Source: Halorussus limi
Lineage (GTDB): Archaea > Halobacteriota > Halobacteria > Halobacteriales > Haladaptataceae
Direction of reading: 5' to 3'
Length of the DNA stretch: 64,000 bases
NCBI RefSeq assembly: GCF_023238205.1
Contig: NZ_CP096659.1
Span: 1,815,626 to 1,879,625, forward strand
How positions within the stretch are numbered: the first letter of the stretch is position 1; the number at the start of each line of letters is the position of its first letter. Made by a program: the position numbers and the translations under genes. Below are positions 26,901 to 36,738 of the stretch, piece after piece. The notes under the pieces were generated by a model. The model saw nothing but the letters and a program-made list of their open reading frames with translations, made no database searches and had not been told where the DNA came from.

Positions 26901-27791
26901 CTACTCCAACAAGTCCGGCAGGTCGTTCACCGAGTCGATGACGGCGTCCGCGCCGGCCTCCTCGTACTTCCGGCGGCCTTCTTCGCCGGTCAGACCGCCG
27001 GTCAGCACGCCGACGCCGAAGTACTCGCGGCCGGGGTCCTCGTCGGCGGCGTTGCGCGCGGTCCGCACGTCGTCCAGCGTGTCGCCGACGAAGACGACCG
27101 AACGGGCGTCGAATCGCTCCGCGAGCGTGACGAGTGCGTGCGGGTGAGGCTTGCCCTCCTCCCAGTCGTCCATCGTGAACCGCCGGTCCTCGGGCACGTC
27201 GAGACCCGCCCGGCGCTGGGCGATGTCGGCCTCGTCTGCCGGGCGGCCGGTGACGATTCCGAGCGAACGGTCGCCCAGCGCGTCGAGGGTCGCGGATTCG
27301 AGCAGAATCGGCTCGTCGTGGATGAAGCCGGGTGCGTCGAGGTCCGGGTCCGCGCCCTCGATGTCGGCGTACAGGTCCGCGCCGAGGTAGAGCTGCTGGA
27401 ACACCTCGCGGAGGCGCTCGGGGTCCCACTCGGCCCGGGCGCTCTCGCGGGCCGCCTCGCCGAGTGCGTCGTCCACCACCGCCTCGGCGGCGTCGAGGCC
27501 GTCGGCCGATTCGGCGTCGTCCGACTCCGCTCGGTGCGCCGCGATTCGGTCGGTGAAGGTCTCCACGTCGAGTTCCATCCCCTCTCGGCGCGCGAGGACG
27601 AACAGGGCCGCGGCGTAGGTCAGTTCCCAGTCGTTGTTGAACCCGCCGGCGTCCTTGAACGACTGAATGGCGTCCTTCTCGATGGTGTCGCCGTGGACGC
27701 GCTCTATCGACTCCACGATGGCGCGTCGGTAGGAGTCGGCCACGTCCACGACTACCCCGTCGATGTCCAGCACGACCGCGTCTGCTTGCAT
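26901..27791 (-). CDS. HAD-superfamily hydrolase (TIGR01548-like)
   Basis: 296 residues. HAD motif I is [15 protein letters not shown] near residue 6-20 (nucleophile Asp), motif II is SLGIVTGRP near 197, motif III is [10 protein letters not shown], and motif IV is [13 protein letters not shown] near 240. The length and the long helical cap fit the haloarchaeal subfamily TIGR01548, whose members are often labelled phosphatase or phosphoglycolate phosphatase-like. The cap contains an acidic repeat ([15 protein letters not shown]). The substrate is not established. The start ATG at 27791 places motif I at the N-terminus. Confidence 0.88.
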   Translation of the reverse strand: MQADAVVLDIDGVVVDVADSYRRAIVESIERVHGDTIEKDAIQSFKDAGGFNNDWELTYAAALFVLARREGMELDVETFTDRIAAHRAESDDAESADGLDAAEAVVDDALGEAARESARAEWDPERLREVFQQLYLGADLYADIEGADPDLDAPGFIHDEPILLESATLDALGDRSLGIVTGRPADEADIAQRRAGLDVPEDRRFTMDDWEEGKPHPHALVTLAERFDARSVVFVGDTLDDVRTARNAADEDPGREYFGVGVLTGGLTGEEGRRKYEEAGADAVIDSVNDLPDLLE

Positions 27792-27888
27792 GCGAGGGGG
27801 TAGTGAACCGGCGTTCAAGGGGCTTGCGACGCGAGTCCGGTCCGAGACGCCCGTCGGAACCCGGCCAGCGACACGTTCGCCGGGCGAC

Positions 27889-28677
27889 TCACCCCTCGGA
27901 CTCCTCCGCGCCCTTCACCTGCGCGACGTGGCTCAGCGTGACCAGTCCGAGACCGCCGCCGAGGTTCCCCGCCGTGACGACGGCGGTCGTGACCGCCAAC
28001 TCGGAGAGACCGATTTTCGCGCCGAGGAGCATGCCGAAGAAGACGTGGAGTATCGTGACGATGACGTGGTCGAAGGGGCCGAGCGTCAGCAGGACGCCGA
28101 CGACGTACGCCAGCGGGATGCGACTCCCGACGCTGTCGACGGCCTCCAGCAGGAACGAGAGCAGGGCGACGAGCGCCCCGCCCGTGACGGCCTTGACGAG
28201 CTCGGCGGCGACCCGCCGGTGGATTATCTCCTCTGCGGTCCGCGTCAGCACGTGGACCGCGCCCGGCGTCAGCGCTCCCTCCACGGACAGCAGGGTGATG
28301 AAGAGACCGCCGCCGACGAGGTTGAGGACGAAGGTCACGACCCAGAGGCGGACCAGCGGCCCGACCATCCACGAGTCGTCCGCGTCGACCGCCTTCGCGA
28401 CCGGGTCGAAGAAGTTCTCGTTGAACAGTTCGGTCCGTCCGACGACGAGGAACACGAGCGCGGGACCGAACGCGATGGCTCCCGCTATCTTGGCGAGTTC
28501 GGGGAATCGCGGCTCGAACGCGCCTTCGACGATGCCGAGCGCGATCATCCCGAAGACGACGGTGAACCCCGCGATGAAACTGGTCGAGACCAGTTCGAGC
28601 ATCGACTGGTCGAGGCGGCGCTCGCCCTCCTCGACCGCTCGGTCGAAAATCTCTGACGGGTCGGGTGCGACGGCCAC
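27889..28677 (-). CDS. Formate/nitrite transporter (FNT) family channel
   Basis: 262 residues with six hydrophobic helices. FNT features: [19 protein letters not shown] in helix 1-2, [10 protein letters not shown] after helix 2-3 (the FNT Glu-Leu-Phe-x-x-Asn signature), and [12 protein letters not shown] in the following helix. FNT pentamers conduct small monovalent anions such as formate, nitrite or hydrosulfide. The divergence from FocA/NirC and resemblance to the YfdC-like branch prevent naming the anion. The gene stands alone. Confidence 0.87.
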   Translation of the reverse strand: MAVAPDPSEIFDRAVEEGERRLDQSMLELVSTSFIAGFTVVFGMIALGIVEGAFEPRFPELAKIAGAIAFGPALVFLVVGRTELFNENFFDPVAKAVDADDSWMVGPLVRLWVVTFVLNLVGGGLFITLLSVEGALTPGAVHVLTRTAEEIIHRRVAAELVKAVTGGALVALLSFLLEAVDSVGSRIPLAYVVGVLLTLGPFDHVIVTILHVFFGMLLGAKIGLSELAVTTAVVTAGNLGGGLGLVTLSHVAQVKGAEESEG

Positions 28678-28811
28678 GCCTCGGTCGTCGTTCGATGCGA
28701 TGTTAAGCGTCTCGGCAGTAGTCGGTCCCTAACCGCCGCAATCGAACGTTTTCGACCCGCTGCGGCGAACGTCTCCGTCCGACTACGGGGGACTCTTTCG
28801 CCCCGCCGCGG

Positions 28812-29201
28812 TCATTCGCGCGCGACGAAAATCGTCTCGCCCGGCACGGTCTCGCGTTCGACCGGAACCGCGGGCGGGTCGCCGCCCAGCGTCGTGAACA
28901 GGAACGCGGCGTCGTGGCGGCGGGCCACCTCGAGCGTCGGCCGGTGGAGTTCCGGCGGGAGGTTCAGCGCGTAGACGGCGTCGGCGTCCCGGTAGCGCGC
29001 TGGGTCGGGGTCGAGAACGTCGTCCTCCGCGAACGCGACCCCGGCGGGCACCTCCCGGGGACGCACGTCGGTCGCGGTCACGGCGACTCCGGCGTCGGCC
29101 AGCGCGGCGGCCACGTCGGTCCGGTTGCCGATACCGACCTCTACGACCCGCTCGAAGCCGGATAATCGGCCGACGATGGCACGACGGGTTGGGGGACGCA
29201 C
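28812..29201 (-). CDS. UPF0146 family protein
   Basis: 129 residues from the GTG at 29201. It contains VVEVGIGNRTDVAAALADAG, a methyltransferase-like Gly motif I, followed by TATDVRPREVP, DADAVYALNLPPELHRP and the C-terminal TLGGDPPAVPVERETVPGETIF, which are characteristic of archaeal UPF0146. The fold looks like a minimal Rossmann methyltransferase without a clear catalytic motif. The ORF could be extended upstream but that would overlap the promoter of the divergent archaemetzincin gene, so GTG is preferred; the start remains uncertain. Confidence 0.82.
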   Translation of the reverse strand: MRPPTRRAIVGRLSGFERVVEVGIGNRTDVAAALADAGVAVTATDVRPREVPAGVAFAEDDVLDPDPARYRDADAVYALNLPPELHRPTLEVARRHDAAFLFTTLGGDPPAVPVERETVPGETIFVARE

Positions 29202-29240
29202 GGCGGGAAGTTTATGGGTCGGTCCCCCATAGTGTTTCCC

Positions 29241-29762
29241 ATGCTCGTTGACGTTGTTCCGGTCGGGGACCTCTCTGCAAAAGTCAAGCGGCAGGCTTCG
29301 ACCGCCCTGCGTTCCGTCTACGACTGCGACGTTACTATCCACGACTCTCAGCCGGTCCCGAACGGGGCACACGACGACAAGCGCGACCAGTACCGCGCCG
29401 AGGAGTTCATCGAACTCGCCGGCCGAGTCGGCTCCGGCGAGAAGAACATCGCCATCACGCCCAAGGACCTCTTCTACCGCCGCCGGAACTACGTCTTCGG
29501 TCTCGCCTACCTCGACGGCAACGGGAGCGTCATCTCGACCTACCGACTCCAGACTTCCAGCGACGGGGGCTTCTCGAACCGTAGCGCCGGCGAAATCTTC
29601 TCGGACCGAGTCCGCAAGGAGGTCGTCCACGAAATCGGCCACACGCTCGGACTGGAACACTGCGACAACAAGCGCTGCGTCATGAACTTCTCGCCGACCG
29701 TCCGCGAGGTGGACGTGAAGGAGGAGAACCTCTGCGGGTCGTGCCAGCGAAACGTACTGTAG
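29241..29762 (+). CDS. amzA: Archaemetzincin family zinc metalloprotease
   Basis: 173 residues, the usual length of archaeal archaemetzincin. The active site reads HEIGHTLGLEHCDNKRC (HExxHxxGxxH plus CxxxxC), followed by VMNFS with the met-turn methionine, and a further cysteine pair ENLCGSCQ, together forming the two zinc sites of the family. The N-terminus MLVDVVPVGDLS also matches. Its substrates are unknown. It is divergent from UPF0146; the two start codons are 40 bp apart. Confidence 0.95.
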   Translation: MLVDVVPVGDLSAKVKRQASTALRSVYDCDVTIHDSQPVPNGAHDDKRDQYRAEEFIELAGRVGSGEKNIAITPKDLFYRRRNYVFGLAYLDGNGSVISTYRLQTSSDGGFSNRSAGEIFSDRVRKEVVHEIGHTLGLEHCDNKRCVMNFSPTVREVDVKEENLCGSCQRNVL

Positions 29763-29861
29763 TTTCCGACGCCTCTTTCTTCTCCGGGTGGTCCGCGCCG
29801 ATATTGGGAGTCTGACGGCGTAACCGCGTTCGCTGTCCGGTCGCGATTCGGACTCGACCGC

Positions 29862-31205
29862 CTATCCTCGAATCCCGCGCCACCGGACGCCCTCTATCGT
29901 CGCACCGGCCAGCGAGACGGCGGCGACGACTAGCCAGAGGACCTGTCTGCCGACCCACGTGGGCAGGACGTACTTCGAGATGGCGACGACGTAGCCGAGG
30001 TACCGCTCGACCATCGACTCCCGGCCGCCGTCGGCCAAGTTCGCCTCGGGCGCGGTCGGGCGGTCGCTGGACCCCTCGGCGCGCGCGCCGTCGCTCCACT
30101 CGGCCGGAAGTCGGTCGGCCTCGTAGGGGAGCGCGCCGGTCTCGACCGCCCAGACGATTTCGCCGTCCTCGCTGACCTCCACGACGCGGTCGTTGTACGA
30201 GTCGGCGACCAGCGTGTGACCGTTTGGCTGGCGGTCGGCGTCGCGGGGCCAGTCGAGGGTCGCGCTCCCGCCGAACGACCAGACGATTTCGCCCGACCGG
30301 TTCAGTTCGACCACGCGGTCGTGTTCGCTGTCGGCGACCAGCAGGTGGTCGTCTGCGAGGCGGTCGGGGTTGTGTTGCTCGTACAGCACGCCGCCCTTGC
30401 CCGCGAACTGGTTCGGCCCGACGACGGGGGAGACGCTGACGTTCCGCTCGCCCGGACCGGTCCCGTTCTCGACGCGGAGTTCGACGACGGTGTCGAAGTT
30501 CCGGAGGCTGACCTGAAACACGCCCGGACGCAGGCGGTCCACGTCGTTCATGTGGGTCCAGTCGCTCTCCGGTCCCATGCGGTCGGGCCGGTCGTAGGTG
30601 TCGGTGGCGTTCCACTGCCAGACGACCTCCTGCTGGCGGTTCACGGCGAACACGCGGTCGTTGCCCATGTCCACCATGACCCACCGGTCGGCGCGGCCGT
30701 CGGCCCCGCTTCCGTTAGCCCGAACGGTGTAGTGGTCGGCGTCGTGGAGTTCGTGTTCGTGGAGTTCCGCGTCGTACCACGCGTACTCCCAGACGACTTC
30801 GTTGCTCGACTGCTCGACGATGCGGAGGGCGTTGCGCACGCAGTCCTTGAACCCGTCGTTGCGGTAGCGGTCCGGACACTTCGAGTCCGGAATCTCGTCG
30901 GCGGACGACACCTGCACGCGGTCGGGTCCGAGCGCCTCCACGTCGAACACGTCGTCGGGGGCGGCGTACTCCCAGACGACCTCGCCCTCGGGGTCGAGTT
31001 CGACCGCCTTCCCCTCGTGTTTGTAGCCCTGTAGCGCGACGAGGGTGTTGTTCTCGGGCGATTCCTCGGCGACGGTCACGCGCGGTTGGTCGGGGGCGGC
31101 CAGCACGCCGACCGTCGCGACCGCAAGGCTGAGAACCGCGAGACACGCGAACAGTTTGGCGCGGCGCTCGCAACCGGTTCCGAGCCAGTCGGGGAGACGT
31201 GTCAC
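29862..31205 (-). CDS. ASST-like beta-propeller membrane protein
   Basis: 447 residues starting at a GTG. An N-terminal hydrophobic helix (LFACLAVLSLAVATVGVLAA) is an uncleaved anchor or signal; a second helix near the C-terminus (QVLWLVVAAVSLAGATI) holds it to the membrane. The body is a beta-propeller of repeats with the pattern DRVVE--GEIVW (for example HDRVVELNRSGEIVWSF and NDRVVEVSEDGEIVWAV). HTLVADSYN and THMNDVDRL resemble arylsulfotransferase (ASST) family proteins. Whether it transfers sulfate is unproven; a binding or scaffold role outside the cell is equally possible. Confidence 0.8.
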   Translation of the reverse strand: MTRLPDWLGTGCERRAKLFACLAVLSLAVATVGVLAAPDQPRVTVAEESPENNTLVALQGYKHEGKAVELDPEGEVVWEYAAPDDVFDVEALGPDRVQVSSADEIPDSKCPDRYRNDGFKDCVRNALRIVEQSSNEVVWEYAWYDAELHEHELHDADHYTVRANGSGADGRADRWVMVDMGNDRVFAVNRQQEVVWQWNATDTYDRPDRMGPESDWTHMNDVDRLRPGVFQVSLRNFDTVVELRVENGTGPGERNVSVSPVVGPNQFAGKGGVLYEQHNPDRLADDHLLVADSEHDRVVELNRSGEIVWSFGGSATLDWPRDADRQPNGHTLVADSYNDRVVEVSEDGEIVWAVETGALPYEADRLPAEWSDGARAEGSSDRPTAPEANLADGGRESMVERYLGYVVAISKYVLPTWVGRQVLWLVVAAVSLAGATIEGVRWRGIRG

Positions 31206-31285
31206 TGAGTGGGGCTATGCGTCGATTGACGAAAACCGTTCGGTTCTCCGTCCGAAAAGAAATCGCGTCCGCGAGCGGTCGGCCC

Positions 31286-33100
31286 TCAGAGCGAGTAGTA
31301 GTACTCGCCTTGCTTCTTCTGTTCCTTGTCGAGTTGGCTCCCCGGCTTGTTGATGCGGGGGCGGCCGACGTTCTCGTCGCGCCGGAAGGTGATGTCGAGG
31401 TTGGCGAGGAAGTCGTTCATGCCGTCGCGCATCCCCTTGGGTTCGCTGGCGCGGCCGTGGACCGCGGGTTCGCCGTCGAACACCATCAGGCGGTCGGCCA
31501 GCAGGTCTATCATGTAGATGTCGTGGTCGATGACCATCACGGTGGCGTCCTGCTGTTCGGCGAACCGGCGGATGGCGTTGGTCGCGCGGACCCGCTGTTC
31601 GACGTCGAGATACGCCGACGGTTCGTCCAGTAGGTAGAGGTCGGCGGTCTCCGAGAGGCAGGCCGCGATGGCGACCCGCTGGCGCTCGCCGCCCGAGAGG
31701 TCGGTGAGCTGTTGCTCCATGATGCGGTCCAACTGGAGCGGTTGGGCGATTTCGGTGTTCCAGTACGACGACCCCACGCGGTCGGTGATAGAGCGCAGGA
31801 AACTGTCGGTCCGCATCGGCTGGTCGATTTCGATGTACTGGGGCTTGTACGCGATGTCGAGGTCGAAGTCGGCCTCGCCCTCGTCGGGTTCGAGGCGACC
31901 CGCCAGCAGTTGCGCGAAGGTGGACTTCCCGATGCCGTTCGGCCCGACGATGCCCAGCACCTCGTTCTCCCGAATCGTCCCGCCCTCCACGTCAAGGGAG
32001 AACTCGCCCTCGCCGTAGGATTTGGAGATGTCGGGGTACTCGACCAGCGTGTCGGCTCGCGACACCTGCCGCGGCGCGTGTTCCTCGAACTCGATGGCGT
32101 TCGGCCGGATGCGCATGTTCTCGTTGTCGAGATACCCCTTGAGGTACTCGTTGATGCCGTTCCGGACCGACTTCGGCGAGGTAATGACGCCGTACGCGCC
32201 GGGTTCACCGTACGCCACGTGGAGGTTGTCGGCCACGAGGTCGAGGATGGCGAGGTCGTGTTCGACCACGAGCATCGACTTGCCGTGTTCCTCGGCCATC
32301 TCCTGAATCAGGCGCGCGGCCTTCACGCGCTGGCTGATGTCGAGGTACGGCGTAATCTCGTCGATGAAGTAGAAGTCCACGTCGCGGGCCAGACACGCCA
32401 CCAGCGCGACCCGCTGGAGTTCGCCGCCCGACAGGCTGTCGATGTCCTGCTCGCGGACGTGTTCGATGTCGAGGCGTTCGAGCAGGTCGTCCAGCACGCC
32501 TCGCTCGTCCACGTTCTCCAGCAGTTGCTCGGTCGACCCGTCGAACTGGTCGGGAATCTTGTCCACGTACTGGGGCTTGCGCGCGACGCTGACCTCGCCG
32601 TCTCGCACGTCGGCGAGGTAGTCTTGGAGTTCGGTCCCCCGGTAGGCGTCCAGCACCGCGTCCCACCCCGGCGGGTCGGCGTGCCGGCCGAGGTTGGGCG
32701 CGAGTTCGCCGGCCAGCGCCTTGACCGCCGTGGTCTTCCCGATACCGTTCGGGCCGAGGATGCCGGTGACCTGCCCTTCCAGCGGGACCGGCAGGCCGTA
32801 CAGCGAGAAGGCGTTCTCGCCGTACCGGTGGACCGGGTCGTCCTCCAACTCCTGGGGGAGGTTGATTATCTCTATCGCGTCGAACGGACACTTCTCGACG
32901 CAGATGCCGCAGGTCTCCCCGAGGCAGATCTCTTCGCTGATGTGTACTTGGTCGGGTTCGCCCTCGTCGGCGTCGTCGCCCCGGAGTGTGATGCACTCCT
33001 TGCCGGTGCGGTTCGGCGGACAGTAGTTCTTACACTCGTAGTTGCACCGGTCGGGTTGACACCGTTCGAGGTCCACGACTGCGATACTGTCGTCTGCCAT
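31286..33100 (-). CDS. rli1: Ribosome recycling ATPase ABCE1/RLI
   Basis: 604 residues. The N-terminus has two [4Fe-4S] ferredoxin-like clusters: CQPDRCNYECKNYC with a later Cys, and CLGETCGICVEKCP. Two ABC domains follow: Walker A GPNGIGKTTAV with signature LSGGELQRVALV, and Walker A GPNGIGKSTF with signature LSGGERQRVAIA, plus the hinge ends typical of ABCE1. The protein splits post-termination ribosomes after aRF1/aPelota. The start is the ATG of MADDSIAVVDLERC; the ORF extends upstream into the preceding gene, which is rejected. It is the second gene of an operon with an EMC6-like protein, 2 bp apart. Confidence 0.98.
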   Translation of the reverse strand: MADDSIAVVDLERCQPDRCNYECKNYCPPNRTGKECITLRGDDADEGEPDQVHISEEICLGETCGICVEKCPFDAIEIINLPQELEDDPVHRYGENAFSLYGLPVPLEGQVTGILGPNGIGKTTAVKALAGELAPNLGRHADPPGWDAVLDAYRGTELQDYLADVRDGEVSVARKPQYVDKIPDQFDGSTEQLLENVDERGVLDDLLERLDIEHVREQDIDSLSGGELQRVALVACLARDVDFYFIDEITPYLDISQRVKAARLIQEMAEEHGKSMLVVEHDLAILDLVADNLHVAYGEPGAYGVITSPKSVRNGINEYLKGYLDNENMRIRPNAIEFEEHAPRQVSRADTLVEYPDISKSYGEGEFSLDVEGGTIRENEVLGIVGPNGIGKSTFAQLLAGRLEPDEGEADFDLDIAYKPQYIEIDQPMRTDSFLRSITDRVGSSYWNTEIAQPLQLDRIMEQQLTDLSGGERQRVAIAACLSETADLYLLDEPSAYLDVEQRVRATNAIRRFAEQQDATVMVIDHDIYMIDLLADRLMVFDGEPAVHGRASEPKGMRDGMNDFLANLDITFRRDENVGRPRINKPGSQLDKEQKKQGEYYYSL

Positions 33101-33102
33101 CG

Positions 33103-33411
33103 TTAGAAGGTGACTCCGTTCGTCAGCAGAATGGTCCACGTCACGAACCACATCGAGAACGTCATGAACAGCACGTAGAGGTGGTCTTTCGTGGAGAAGT
33201 CCTCCACGTCGATGCCCATCACTTGCAGGACCGGCAACTGGACGAAGACGAATCCGGCCACGATGGCCAGTCCTAGTTGGTCTTTGGCCGCGGTCCCGAG
33301 AAACGCGGCGGAGACGAACGCCGCCGCGATGCCCGCGAGCGTGGCAACTGCCGTCACCGTCACGCCCCGGACGTGGGAGGACCGCCGCTCGGATACCTGT
33401 TCGGTCGCCAT
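33103..33411 (-). CDS. EMC6-like membrane protein
   Basis: 102 residues from the ATG at 33411 (MATEQVSERRSSHVRGV). Three hydrophobic helices: about residues 19-38, 46-64 and 80-98, with a conserved GIDVEDFSTKDHLYVLFMTFSMWFV-like segment (quoted here as GIDVEDF and DHLYVLFMTFSMWF). It matches archaeal proteins annotated as EMC6-like, related to a subunit of the eukaryotic ER membrane insertase. Only 2 bp separate its stop from the ABCE1 start, so both should be co-expressed. A link between membrane insertion and ribosome recycling is an inference from this linkage. Confidence 0.75.
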   Translation of the reverse strand: MATEQVSERRSSHVRGVTVTAVATLAGIAAAFVSAAFLGTAAKDQLGLAIVAGFVFVQLPVLQVMGIDVEDFSTKDHLYVLFMTFSMWFVTWTILLTNGVTF

Positions 33412-33558
33412 GCGAGACGTTGGGGGACCCGAGTTGAAGGCCTTTTTGTTACGTGCGGGAGACTCGACGCCTCGCGTTTCCCGACCGGGTCCCCGCCGCG
33501 GGACAGTGCCAGACGTTCTCAATACTTTTATACTGGTCGCGTGTTTCGATTCGTAACG

Positions 33559-33840
33559 ATGGCAACTCAGTCCGAGTTAGAGGACATCGACGACCTACCG
33601 CCGAGTGCGAAGTTAGTCTTCAAGGTACTCGAATACAAGGGTGCGCTGACCCAAAAAGAGATAGTCGAGGAGTCGATGCTGTCGGCCCGGACCGTCCGGT
33701 ACGCCCTCGAACGACTCGAGGAGTTGGAGGTAGTCGAGGAGGACGTGTACTTCGCCGACGCGCGCCAGAACCTCTACGAAATCGACGTCTCGTGCGACAC
33801 GTCGGCCGACTCCGCCGACGCGAAGAACTGCGCCGACTGA
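33559..33840 (+). CDS. TrmB/MarR-like winged-helix regulator
   Basis: 93 residues. Helix-turn-helix: PPSAKLVFKVLEYKGALTQ, then EIVEESMLSARTVRYALERLEELEVVEED, then a short wing and a C-terminal tail containing two cysteines (VSCDTS, KNCAD). The cysteines, rare in halophile proteins, suggest redox or metal sensing, which is speculative. The ATG at 33559 follows CTTTTATAC (33524-33533) at leaderless distance. It is divergent from the EMC6-like/ABCE1 operon but separated by 147 bp. Confidence 0.85.
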   Translation: MATQSELEDIDDLPPSAKLVFKVLEYKGALTQKEIVEESMLSARTVRYALERLEELEVVEEDVYFADARQNLYEIDVSCDTSADSADAKNCAD

Positions 33841-34027
33841 GCGTCCGACCGCCGCCGTGGGCGAGAGCGAGACCGTTTTTCCGCGTCCGCGCCGGGAGTA
33901 CTGGGGCCGACCTTCACGCGCCGCTCTCGAACGTTACCGTCGAAGTAGTCGAAACAGAAACAGTCACGCCGAGCGCGTTCGAGACCGACTGCGAGTCGGG
34001 GTGCGTCGAGGCGGATCGGACTCCGAC

Positions 34028-35899
34028 TTACGCCCCGACGACCGTAATCGCCTGCTCGCGGTCGATTGCCCGCTCCAGTTCCTCCGCGATCGCACTGCCT
34101 CGCGAGACCTGAATGTCGCCGCCGCGGCCCACCGTCGCGGTGAACAGGTACTCGCCGTCGGCCTCCACCTCGACCGTCTCGCCCGCGTGACCGTCGGTCG
34201 GAAGGACGATGTGCCGGGAGGTGATTTCGGGGGTCACGACTTCGCCGCGCGCGCCGCCGGCGTCGGCCGCGCCGCCCGCGCCGCCAGCGCTACTCGCACC
34301 TGACACCGACTGCGGTTTCTCGTCGTGGGTCCGCACGTCGATGTCGATGCCGAGGCGGTTCTCGATGTCCTCGATGCGGCCGCCGCCCTTCCCGATGACG
34401 TAGGAGATGTCGTCCTCGGTGACGTAGACGGTGGCGCGGTTCTGGCCCTGCACCTCCACGTCCACCGCGCCGCGGGCGACCGACTGAATCTCCCGCTCGA
34501 TTTCCTGCTTGGCCAGTTTCGAGACGCCGCTCTCCTCGCGTTCGCCCTCGTTCAGCGGCACGGTGACGACCTGCCGGTTGAACGTGTAGATTTCGTACTC
34601 GGGGCGGCCGGTCTCGAAGTCCTGAATCATGATGACCGGGCGGGCGAGGTCCTCCTCCATCAGGCCCTCGGGCACCTTGACCTGCGTGGTCACGTCGTAG
34701 ACCTTCTCGACCTTCCCGGCCTCGATGTAGACGACGGTGTCCACGATTTGGGGAATCATGCCGAGTTCGACCCGGCCGACGAGGCGCTGGAGCGCGTCGA
34801 TGGCCCGGGTCGCGTGGACGACGCCTATCATCCCGACGCCCGCGAGTCGCATGTCGGCGAACACCTCGAAGTCGTCGGTCTTGCGGACCTCGTCGTAGAT
34901 GGTGTAGTCGGGCCGGACCATCAGCAGCGAGTCGGCGGTCTTCTCCATCTCGCCGCTCAGTTCGGTGTACTGGGTGATTTCCGGGCCGACCTGCAGGTCG
35001 CGGGGCTTCTCCATCGTCTTGACCGCGAAGTCGTTGTCCGCGAGGAACTCGCCGACCGCCTGCGCGAACGTGGACTTCCCCGCGCCGGGCGACCCCGAGA
35101 TGAGGACGCCGCGCTGGTGTTCGAGCAGGCGGTCTTTGAGTTCGTCGGCGAACTCGTAGTCCTCCATGTCGGTCTTGACGATGGGTCGGACCGCGGTAAT
35201 CTCCCACGCGTCGGCGAACGGCGGTTCCGCGACCGCGATTCGGTAGTCGCGGAACTGGACGATGGTCATCCCCTCTTCGGAGAGTTCGATGAAGCCCTCG
35301 TTGGACCGCTTGGCGCTGTCGATTATCTCGTTGGCGTACTCCTTGAGTTGCTCCTCTGTCGAGACGTCGTCGCGAATCTGCTGGTAGTGCATCTCGCCGA
35401 TTTCGCCCCGCTTGGCCATCGGCGCGACCCCGGCCCGGAGGTGGAGGCTCATCGTCTGGTCGTCGAAGAACTCCTCGATGGCGAGGCGGTCGATTTCCGT
35501 GTCGTCGGTCTTGGGCGCGATGTACTCCACGTCGAGGCCCTTCGCCTTCGCCACCTCGGCCTGCACGCTGTCGCTGGTGACGAACGTGGCGTCGTGGTCG
35601 GCGGCCAACTCCCGAATGTGGGCGTCGATTTCGCCCTCGTAGGCGCGACCCGCGGCCTCGGGGTCCGGGCGCTCGCCGACGTACTCGACCTCGATGTCGC
35701 CGTCGTCGGCGAGGTCCGCGAGTCGCTGGAGTTCCGAGAGGCCGTCCCATCCGCTCTCTTGGCCGCGGTTGGCCTGCGCTTCGAGTTCGGCGACGACTGC
35801 CTCCGGAATCAGCACCGTCGCGTCGGCGAACTCGCCGCTCTCGACGCGCTCGGAGATTCGCCCGTCGATAACGACGCTCGTGTCCGGTAGAACGTTCAT
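34028..35899 (-). CDS. PINc/VapC-type ATPase with KH domain
   Basis: 623 residues, standard for this archaeal family. The PIN nuclease domain starts MNVLPDTSVVIDGRIS (first Asp) and includes IPEAVVAELEAQA and TFVTSDSVQAEVA acidic sites up to about residue 150. An AAA/PilT-like ATPase follows with Walker A ISGSPGAGKSTFAQA near 271 and YTIYDEVRKTDDFEV. A KH domain with YVIGKGGGRIEDIENRLG occupies about 505-535, then a Gly/Ala-rich linker and a C-terminal OB/TRAM-like strand set. This architecture suggests an RNA-binding, ATP-driven ribonuclease, perhaps in rRNA processing. The long upstream ORF extension is rejected. Confidence 0.92.
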   Translation of the reverse strand: MNVLPDTSVVIDGRISERVESGEFADATVLIPEAVVAELEAQANRGQESGWDGLSELQRLADLADDGDIEVEYVGERPDPEAAGRAYEGEIDAHIRELAADHDATFVTSDSVQAEVAKAKGLDVEYIAPKTDDTEIDRLAIEEFFDDQTMSLHLRAGVAPMAKRGEIGEMHYQQIRDDVSTEEQLKEYANEIIDSAKRSNEGFIELSEEGMTIVQFRDYRIAVAEPPFADAWEITAVRPIVKTDMEDYEFADELKDRLLEHQRGVLISGSPGAGKSTFAQAVGEFLADNDFAVKTMEKPRDLQVGPEITQYTELSGEMEKTADSLLMVRPDYTIYDEVRKTDDFEVFADMRLAGVGMIGVVHATRAIDALQRLVGRVELGMIPQIVDTVVYIEAGKVEKVYDVTTQVKVPEGLMEEDLARPVIMIQDFETGRPEYEIYTFNRQVVTVPLNEGEREESGVSKLAKQEIEREIQSVARGAVDVEVQGQNRATVYVTEDDISYVIGKGGGRIEDIENRLGIDIDVRTHDEKPQSVSGASSAGGAGGAADAGGARGEVVTPEITSRHIVLPTDGHAGETVEVEADGEYLFTATVGRGGDIQVSRGSAIAEELERAIDREQAITVVGA

Positions 35900-36153
35900 G
35901 TACCCGTCTTGGGTCGGCGCGCCCATAAGGGGTATGCTTCGACACCCCCGGAACGTCGGGAACTTCGCTTCGACGCCGCGGTCACGGGCGGGCGCAACTT
36001 CGGTCGGGCGTGAGTCCGGTGAGAGCGAGTCCGGTCGGAAGCAAGTCTGGTCGGACGCGGGCGGTGCGGGCGCGGCGTGCGAGGGCGGAGCGGTGCAGGC
36101 GACGCGAGGGCAACAAGCTTCAATCACGTGGACGACCTGTTTCCGACGGAACC

Positions 36154-36738
36154 ATGCTCGATTCGCTGTCGGGGGAGCGGGCCGACCGCCTCAGTTGGCT
36201 CTTCGTGGGACTTCTCGTCGTGGCGATAGTCGAGAGCGTCGCGAGCCACGACCTCGTGTGGGCCGCGTTCCTCGATCTGACGCTCGTGATTCTGGTCCTG
36301 CCGCCGCTCCTCACCGAGGACTTGGGAACCGTCCTGCCGCCGTCCGTGACCGCGCTGGCGGCCCTGCCCGCGGCGACGCGGGCGTTCGACCTCCCGTGGC
36401 TGACCGACTACGCGGTCTACGTCGGGGTCGCCGCGGTGGCGCTGGCGGTCGTGGTCGAACTGGCGGTGTTCACCGACGCCGAGATGGCCCCGTGGTTCGC
36501 CGACGCGACGGTGGTCATGGCGACGATGGCCGCCATCGGCGTCTGGGTGGTCCTCCAGTTCTACTCCGACTTATGGCTCGGAACCGACCTCCTGCCGACG
36601 ATAGACGCCGTAATGTGGGAGTTCGTCCGTGCGACCGTCGCCGGGGTCGCCGCGGCGCTCGTCTTCGAGGTCCACTTCGCGTATCTCGACCCGACCGACC
36701 GGCGGGCGTCGGACCTCTCGGGGGGCGAGCGCGGATGA
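36154..36738 (+). CDS. Predicted membrane protein, function unknown
   Basis: 194 residues with about six hydrophobic helices (LSWLFVGLLVVAIVESVAS, FLDLTLVILVLPPLL, YVGVAAVALAVVVELAVF and others). The last helix pair ends in a short charged tail (DPTDRRASDLSGGERG). No family recognised. Its stop overlaps the next gene's ATG (ATGA), so the two membrane genes form an operon and probably work together. Confidence 0.75.
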   Translation: MLDSLSGERADRLSWLFVGLLVVAIVESVASHDLVWAAFLDLTLVILVLPPLLTEDLGTVLPPSVTALAALPAATRAFDLPWLTDYAVYVGVAAVALAVVVELAVFTDAEMAPWFADATVVMATMAAIGVWVVLQFYSDLWLGTDLLPTIDAVMWEFVRATVAGVAAALVFEVHFAYLDPTDRRASDLSGGERG

